The notes under the pieces were generated by a model, which was not told where the DNA came from, did not search any database, and saw only the letters and a list, made by a program, of their open reading frames with translations. Positions 57,216 through 64,000 of a DNA stretch of 64,000 bases are shown one piece after another (within the stretch, counting starts at the first letter, position 1; every line of letters begins with the position of its first letter). The DNA comes from Haliclona indistincta (lineage: Eukaryota; Porifera; Demospongiae; Haplosclerida; Chalinidae), in NCBI GenBank assembly GCA_964017065.1, contig OZ024789.1, positions 10,625,439 through 10,689,438 on the forward strand, written 5' to 3'. The translations under genes and the position numbers were made by a program.

Positions 57216-58047
57216 TCAACAGCAAATAGCTCAATTAGCTATAGTTCAGCACAGCAGCCACAACCAGTTCTAAATTGCTGTAATACAATGTGAACTGTTT
57301 GGCAGTGTCGTAACATAACATAGCTGAGTTCCGATGAAGTAAAGTGCAGTCTAACTCTAGCATAATATTATGCAGCTCCATGCACACTTGGGTGCCTGAT
57401 CGTACAAGATATTGCATGTTGTGACATGATGGACAAGCTGTCTCTTGTTCATGGACAATAATATTATAAATACAGTTCCTCTTACAAGATCTAACATTCA
57501 CAGCAGTGGGGTTACAATTCAATAATCAGATTTTGTGTTTTCTTCAACATAAACACCTGAATTTTCCCTAGGTCTTTACCAAGTCCCAGGTTACATGTAA
57601 AAGTTGATTGGTAGTTTTTTTCAAGCACACATACATTTTACCAACAGAAAAAGTTAAAAAAAAATGAGATGTATCTTGCTTTAAGTCCCATTATTCGGTG
57701 GTGATTTGTGACATTATGCCATGTTTTAGAGCTCAATGCGTGACCTTCACGATCTTGTGCTCAATCATGATTCAATATACCAGTAGATGACATGTTTCGA
57801 GTGATCTCACTGGTTGGAGGTCATGTGGGTGTGGTCTAAAGTACATACCATAGAGTGTCCTATAATATAGAACAGAGGTAGTGATGGATATTGCTGCTTC
57901 ATATCGTTCATGTACGACACAATGTCTTGAACATAACTGTCAAGTGTGTCGACATCACTTGTTATTCCTTCACTACGACCATGACCAACTGGAGGAAAAA
58001 AACAAGCACGAGTTAAAGTGTACAGCACTTCTTGCAATTCTCAAAGA

Positions 58048-58164
58048 ATAGAGTGTCACCTTCATGCACTACCGTGTCCTCAGTCTCTGATCATGCTCCA
58101 TTGTGTGAATAAAGACAATAGAGACTGAACACACTAGTCTAGTGCATGAAGGTGACACTCTACA
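58048..58164. mobile_element. Hairpin MITE, family B, full copy
   Basis: TAGAGTGTCACCTTCATGCA ... TGCATGAAGGTGACACTCTA with the same GTGTGAATAAAGACAA loop region as the 13103 copy. In MGL-C intron 2. Confidence 0.8.
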
Positions 58165-59814
58165 CATTTTCACAATAAGTGTGGTAGTGCCTGTTCAAAG
58201 TGTGAAGATCTCTGATACGATTTTGCATTCTGCTTACTGACCATAGTCAAGTCCAAACACGAGTATATACCATTGCCATTCAGATGATCAGTGAGTTTCT
58301 CATAGCGGCCCATGTACTCCGAGACACCATGTCCAATGTAGAGAAGGGCCCTGTACATCTTTTCCGTGCGAATCGCACGTCACTAGGTGCAATGCGGCCA
58401 AGTAGGCGTTTTCGCACCGAGGCGTGTAAGTTACACCCCTTGGTGAGAGCGTGTACGGGTTAGCGGGACATGAGTTCCTACTTCAAGGCCTAGATAGAGC
58501 CACCAAAGACAGATATCCGCAAAAACTTGAGCTAGCTGACTTGGCTTTACAGAATGATCCCTATTTGGTCGCAAGGCACATGGTTCTATTCTACAGTGAA
58601 TGCAAACGACAGCACGGTCAATAAGAAATCATTCCTTGAATTCAATTATGTGATTTTTTGTTAACTTGTTGACTTTACTGTCTGTTTTTTCAATTATTAG
58701 TAAGCAAAGTCGATCTTACAAAGAAACAACTGAAGGACAAGACATCACCAGAAATAAAGCACATCACACGGAATTACATTTATGCACAGAACACGATTTA
58801 CTTGTAATGTAACACGATGAACATAACGGGTTGCTAATGACAACCGCTCCGTTCCGTGAAGGTTACCTTGGATCATAGCTCACTGTGCGTCTTCTTGCAC
58901 AGTTTCTACTAGTCCCAGTAGCGTCTATGGTACTGAAAAGGACTCCTATTGGTGCGCCTCGAATCTCTGCTTCCTTCGCTCTGAACTACAAAGCCTTGTC
59001 GCCGTTCGCTAGCATGGTACAGGTAGGCAACTTCACAGCTCTACAAACGCTTGCAGTAGACTCCACTGTTCCAACACGGTTGTCTATAGCTATGCTAAGA
59101 CGCTCAAGCTTATGTATTACCTGTAACAATGTTCTTTTCAGAACAGAAAGTAAGCAGCGTGTCAATATCAGAGCTTATCGAGAATGGCGTCATGAGTAAC
59201 TTCTGGGCTCCCTCCTGAGCCTTCGCTACACAAGATTGCTAGTACTAGTTTCTAGACAGTCTAGGATAGTCTGAGATACTAGCGCTGCAGTTTAAACAGA
59301 ATAAACCATGCTCAAACTGTCCTAAATGCAACTGCTGTACTTCATTTCTTCCCTGGGAAAACCTGATTCTTACCAAATGAAACTTCACCTCAAAAGTGGA
59401 ACCGACTTTTTTCAATTTTGAACACACCATTTAAATCTTCAGACCCTGTTCTATTAGACCTGGGGTTGACAAACTCAAAAACGAGTTTAGGTTTTTAGTT
59501 ACAGTCGCTCAAAAATCGATAAAAATCACATTTTGACATCAACTAATACATTAGCAATTGGGCGATAGTCGCTACTTTGAAGTGCGTTTTGGAACGGACT
59601 TTTTCAACTCTACTGCAACATTTTTAGCTCAATCGATAGCTAATAGGCTGAAGTTTGCTTCTCTGGGTCGACCAAGTGAAAATTTAGTTTGCGGAAGTCA
59701 GGACGCCGAGTAGAAGTTCATCTTCCAATGAACACAATACATTTATTAACTAAAGTGAATATACGGACCTATAAGTTTTGATAGTATACGGAAATTGAAA
59801 CAGGATGTCGTTAT

Positions 59815-60870
59815 TAGCTGGCAATGAGCTGCACACACAGTTAAAATTCTATCTATGTTTGCATAATCTTGAGAATCATGCTTGTGGTTGGTGGGAGAGT
59901 TCCTTGTATTTGTTTCTTTAGGAGACCTATTACTCGCTCGACATGCATACGGACTTTTGGACACTTCCACTTCGTGCAAACTTAGTTGCTGCTTCCCTCC
60001 CATAAACTAGGTATCTGCACTGTAGTCGGGCACCATGGACACCAAGATCATCGGCATTATCAAATTCTTTGTCAGCTAAGATCGGATCACCTTTGTTCAG
60101 GAAACTGCTGTGATGAGTGATGTGTTTATCGGGATTCCGCTAAGACATTCAGGACATATTCAAACAACTTCCATGATACAAGTCCAGTGTTCAATTTTTG
60201 TTGTACAATTGTAACTACAGAAGATTTTGAGGGATTAAAATGGTCATTGTAGATGTTGCAAAAAACTATTGGACATTACTTTGCCTGCATGTCGCCATCT
60301 AATTTAACCGCTTAATCTTGCCCTTCGGCCTCTTTGACACTTTGCCAAAAGCCACTCTCCTGTTCTCCATCACTTTGCCTGTTGCCAGCTAATTTATCTA
60401 TCTGTCCATACCACTTTCAACTTCTTGATTACTCTGCCCACCTTTGGCTCTCTTTTTCTTGTGAACCTGGACACAATCAGTAGCTCTTCCCATTCTTTTT
60501 AGGTGTCTTTCTTCTCTCTCTTGAATTTGAGTGTGGGACATCTGTACCTGATCCACTACTGCCTGTGTTGAAGTTGTATTAAATACAAACAACGTTGGTA
60601 CATAGTCAACGTGGCCTGTTCTGCTATCAGGCTTGCCTATTATAGTAGATATAGTCATAAAATCACATCATACGCAACAATCTGACATAAAAAACCTGTA
60701 ACAAAGTGGCTACCACACAGTCTAGTGTATTTGGATAGAGTCCAGTTAGCTCTTCTCATGGTATGGGTCCATTTTTGTCTCGGAAACGCTGGAAAACGAT
60801 AAAATCCGATGCCTGCTGGCCGATCAAGGCGATTATAGGCACAACAGCTAGTAACCATCGTCTCTGCCTA
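59815..60870 (-). mobile_element. Degenerate THAP + DDE_Tnp_4 (PIF/Harbinger-type) transposon
   Basis: Minus strand. At 60858 downward the THAP-like start MVTSCCAYNRLDRPAG, GFYRFPAFPRQKW, KYTRLCGSHFV (C-x2-H kept; a Cys expected after CCAYN reads R). At about 60640, VDYVPTLFVFN could close the domain. Between 60010 and 60100, GDPILADKEFDNADDLGV, and near 59900, RMHVERVIGLLKKQIQGTLP, match the last parts of DDE_Tnp_4 transposases, but in shifting frames with stops. It lies within MGL-C intron 1 and is absent from the matching place in MGL-B, so it arrived after the block duplication. Not functional. Confidence 0.65.
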
Positions 60871-61486
60871 AATCACTGCAATGAACACGCTTCTGACCAA
60901 GGGGTGTAACTAGCACGTTAAAGTGGCACGCCTACTGCGCCCGCCGCTTACGTGTGATTCACACCGAAAAGGGGGAGGTGGTAAAACCAGGAATGAGGAA
61001 ATGAGGAATAAGAAACGGAAACGAGGAAATGAAAAACTTTCCTGAGCCAAGCTGGTTTAGGACGACCCTCCCAACGATCCTTAGGCTTACCAAGGGTCGA
61101 AGGCCCAGGTTAGGATGACCTTCCTGACGATCCTTAGGCTTATTACCAAGGGCCGAAGGCCCGGGTTAGGACGACCCTCCCGACTTTGCGCAGTTAGGCG
61201 AAGGTTTTTAGGGTATTGGGTTTAGTAGTTTCTAGTGCGAAACCACACAATAATTGCGCCATTTATTATTTCTTCATTTCTGTTTCTCATTTCCCGTTCC
61301 TGGTTTTACCACCTCCCCCGAAAAGATGTGTAGTAGAAAAATATTCAATATACCTTGGTTACCAGGCGCGACCATTCGTGTAATGATTGGTACGTGTACA
61401 GATGTAGCAGACATGTCAAGCAAGTATAGTGACCTTTCTTTTATAGTATAGCTAGCTATATAGTGAGGTAAACAGCCAGGACTTAC
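60871..61486. other. MGL-C intron 1, 5' part
   Basis: Contains an inverted repeat with AAAGGGGGAGGTGGTAAAACCA at 60970 and TGGTTTTACCACCTCCCC near 61300, and a short tandem of TTAGGACGACCCTCCC / AGGGCCGAAGGCCC around 61060-61180. This is probably another non-autonomous element of about 350 bp; no coding sequence. Confidence 0.5.
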
Positions 61487-61609
61487 GTTGTCTCTCGGGC
61501 CAGTCGGCATCCACTCGTATGTTAGAAGCTTGTTCTCTTCATAGACGCTAGTACGAGTCTGAGATGCCGCGGCAGGTGCTGCTGAAGGACCCTCGTCTTG
61601 TTCTGCCAT

Positions 61610-61763
61610 GCCTGGTCTCAACTTGTGAAAAATTAACGTTAACTATTAATTGCAAGGGCGTGTCCTGCACTAACTACTATAAATACATATCAAACGTTAT
61701 TATTTTTATTCCAGCACTTGCTGCTCAGCTGCATAGATTTTATTGCTGTGTGTCAGTCGAAAC
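61610..61763. promoter_or_regulatory. Bidirectional promoter, MGL-C / adhesion GPCR 4
   Basis: 154 bp between divergent starts. The part next to the GPCR (TGCATAGATTTTATTGCTGT directly before the start) is conserved upstream of adhesion GPCR 3, which supports a functional promoter. In the MGL-B block this unit has been split by 2 kb of insert. Confidence 0.55.
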
Positions 61764-64000
61764 ATGTCGAAAGCACTAAATTTTCTTGTACTCTGCTGCG
61801 CAGCGTTGTTGTCGTTAATTCAGGTTGGCGATCTGCAGCCATATCCAAATATAACGTAAGTGAGTTGGAAATGATGGTCTAGCATTAACTATCTCTTTGC
61901 AGGTTCGGCCTCGGTCTTATTTACACTACTTATGGTAATGCACCATGCAGTGGACCTCGCCCTACTATAGCATTAAGTATGAGGTACAGACTCAATGGCA
62001 TACTCTCGGAATGGATACAGATGTTGGCTTACACAGGTACCGTGATAAAAAAAGAATAAGATATGTCTTTATATGTTTTATGTGCACAGATCAAGGCTGC
62101 AGCTATCAACCAAATATTACACTACCTTACATTGATAATAATGTAAACGACATTTACCGGTTTAGAGTTCAAATCAGTTGTGCAGAAGCATGTCATTGTG
62201 TAGCAATTGGCAATACATCTCAGCCTTATGGAGATAGAATACGTGATCACTGGAGTAAAGTATGGGCTTATAACGAGGCTACACTCTGTGGTGATAGCAA
62301 TCCGCAACAAATGCGGGAACATTATTCTAACGGCTTCCTTTTTTCAGTTGACAATGATCAAATTGAATTGTCCGGTATTAGTGCAGGTGGTGATGTTATC
62401 CAATGCTCAACTGATATACTTTCTTCACTTTTGGAGGAAGAATTACAAAGTAAAGGATGCCTTTCTTCTACAGCAGATTCAATGCCAACTACAACACCAT
62501 TCTTTACCAGCACTCCTTTGCTGCCCAACACATCACCAGTAATGTCAACTGATAATGTATTCTCTAGCACCGCTCAAGTCTCATTTACTCCTTCCTCTAC
62601 TGTGCATCACATCTCAACAACAGTAGGGAACCCCACTTCATCAACCATATCCCCCAGCAGCACCGCAGAGCTCTCTTCAACCATCATGCCTTCTACTTTC
62701 TCAACTGATTACTCTTCTAGCACATCATCTGATTCAAGTGTCTCTCCCAGTTCGACTGCGGGTGTATCAACACCTGCTTTTCACATAACATCATCCCAAA
62801 TTTCTGTATCACCAACTCCCTCAGTGTACTGTCCTGCAGAACAAGGTGTTTGGAACCAGACACTAATGTGTGAAGAATCTAGAATTGTATCAGTCTGTCC
62901 AAACATACCAATAACAAATGGTTAGTTTCGGTAATCGTGTACTATTAATTTTAAATTGTTATAATTTAGTTACTCGTGAATGCCTATGCAATGGTACATG
63001 GGGACCTGATCCATGCCAAACTACTCTAAGCATAGCAGAGGACCTGGTAAGTGTGTACAAATCTGGACACTGTCCTGATTTTAAGATTTAAAATACCTAG
63101 ATATTGACTGATTCTTCATAAGTTTATGAAAAATCAGCTAAAATACTGAGAGAATCTATATGTTCAGTGTAATCATGCTTTCAGGCTTTGCAAAGCATCC
63201 AATTTAAAGTTCCTGTAAGTTACTGAAGTATTGTCACCTCTGTGCAGATTTCAATGGGAAAGGCAGAAGAGGGTCTAAAGGTACTACTTATTCTACCATC
63301 AAACAGCATCAACAACACTCAGAGACTGGAAGTGTTGACGAGTGCATTTCAGGCACAATCAGCGATTAAAGAACATTTTAACATCTCCTTTGCAAAGGTG
63401 CAACTTTGAGAACATTAAATTTTAAGTCCACATGTCAAATCCTTCATTACAGACAGCTATTGAAATCGTTAATAAAATTCCGATAAAAGTAAGAATTTTA
63501 TGACAGATTTGCACTATAGGTCTTTCATACTCATAGAGTGCTTCTAAGCCTCTGCTGTTGAATGTTTTAGACATGATAGCACTCAATCTCAAACGAAATA
63601 TAACTATTTCTTCAGAAGATGGATCCATAGGTAGCTATGCGTCATTGTGCAAGCTAAAATGGTTTTATTGAGCTACTTTGTGTAGTGTTGAGAGTGAGGG
63701 AAGTGTTTCCTGGCAGTGGTCGAGTACTGGGAATACAGGTTGATAGCAACTACATTAGTCTGCCTGGAGAGCTGTTTGAGAGCTTGAAAAGACCAGGTAT
63801 TGCACTAGTGCATTACAGTGTTAGATTTTCACTTGCACTTGCATCTCTACACCAGTGTTTGTTGCTTCATTCCATTTTGAAAACGTATCCAGTGTGCTTC
63901 CGGAAGGAGAGTAAGCCAAAACAAGTTATCGATGATTCAAATCTCAAATTTTGTTTTCTCTCGATTCAGTCTGATCTCTCCAGTTATCTCATCCATTCTC
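61764..64000 (+). CDS. Adhesion GPCR 4, N-terminal part (cut by window end)
   Basis: Exons: 61764-61855, 61903-62036, 62090-62920, 62970-63046, 63248-63397, 63453-63488, 63537-63630, 63686-63796, 63856-63910, 63970 to beyond 64000. Signal peptide MSKALNFLVLCCAALLSLIQ; N-terminal QISCAEACHCVAIGN; a shorter Ser/Thr stalk than receptor 3; HRM-like YCPAEQGVWN...LCNGTWGPDPC; GAIN exons nearly identical to receptors 1 and 3. The GPS and 7TM lie outside the window. No frame break seen in what is present. Confidence 0.83.

Larger units (their letters stand above)
53932..57490. mobile_element. Transposon graveyard in MGL-C intron 3, bounded by 230-bp direct repeats
   Basis: Direct repeats (53932-54160 and 57258-57490; both contain CATAACATAGCTGAGTTCCG) enclose about 3.1 kb. 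Inside, blocks repeat in direct order (about 54230-54960 and 56100-57070) and in inverted order (55195-55320 and 55965-56095). Minus-strand peptide scraps such as RCLPDLTGCDTTSKIF and KHFDDLHLAAFNSN, and a Cys-rich CKCKGGESCKNP, look like remains of a transposon protein with frameshifts throughout. Family not identified. Confidence 0.5.
51052..61609 (-). pseudogene. MGL-C: monoglyceride lipase copy, full-length but frameshifted
   Basis: All seven exons can be placed: 61487-61609, 58242-58350, 57849-57988, 53579-53684, 52662-52751, 51727-51942, 51052-51147. Catalytic motifs survive (GHSM, HGSEDTLVP, GSRHE). Compared with MGL-A, exon 1 has 4 extra bases before its donor, exon 2 has 2 (ATATAC for ATAC) and exon 4 has 4 (an AGTG duplication giving GAGTGA). 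Translation would stop in exon 2. Exon 3 has a harmless 3-base gain. Introns have swollen to over 4 kb with transposons, and the first intron contains a degenerate THAP-DDE element. A decaying duplicate; sequencing error at all three sites is unlikely. Confidence 0.78.

Noticed and set aside
58885..59199. 104-codon plus-strand frame
   Set aside because: The homologous stretch at 42,960-43,270 lacks the frame, and no similarity was seen; probably non-coding duplicate DNA.

Overview
This is a gene-dense stretch of an AT-rich animal genome. Most introns are short and the splice sites are GT-AG. The gene content suggests a sponge (probably a demosponge): a class C GABA-B-like receptor, a tandem cluster of adhesion GPCRs, an SEC14/GOLD lipid-transfer protein, monoglyceride lipases and intronless POT-type transporters, with many pogo-like MITEs between and inside genes. 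The phylum is an inference; no rRNA or mitochondrial marker is present. All exon joins were made by hand from splice sites, reading frame and protein similarity.

Layout. 1-13,678 (-): a 14-exon SEC14-like gene whose introns hold almost all the tandem repeats, including a 73-bp minisatellite present as two arrays in opposite orientation. 13,830-17,038 (+): a divergent three-exon gene matching the short alternative POLR1D isoform of vertebrates, with a nested transposon pair in its second intron. 17,818-28.0 kb: two intronless 12-TM transporter paralogues in inverted orientation (+ and -) flanking a 16-exon GABA-B-like receptor. A tRNA-Glu(CTC) gene lies in a receptor intron. 28.3-37.0 kb: two adhesion GPCRs in tandem. 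37.0-40.9 kb: a perfect 150-bp fold-back, then an intact monoglyceride lipase (-). 40.9-50.5 kb and 51.0-64.0 kb: two copies of a duplicated block, each with a decaying lipase copy on - and an adhesion GPCR on +. The last receptor runs off the right edge.

The receptors share one architecture: signal peptide, Cys-containing N-terminal region, Ser/Thr-rich stalk, hormone-receptor-like Cys motif, GAIN/GPS with an HL|T cleavage site, 7TM and a short tail. Their sequences are mosaic. Receptor 1 has an N-terminus like receptor 2 but GAIN/7TM exons and introns almost identical to receptor 3, so exchange or gene conversion is active in the cluster. The transporter pair shows the same patchwork. The main interest of the window is this recent duplication, conversion and decay, plus several unusual DNA structures: the inverted minisatellite, the 150-bp fold-back, a TCCTAGGA palindrome cluster, a 42-bp palindrome upstream of the lipase, and nested hAT-like and Mutator-like elements. 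No CRISPR, operon or virus was seen.
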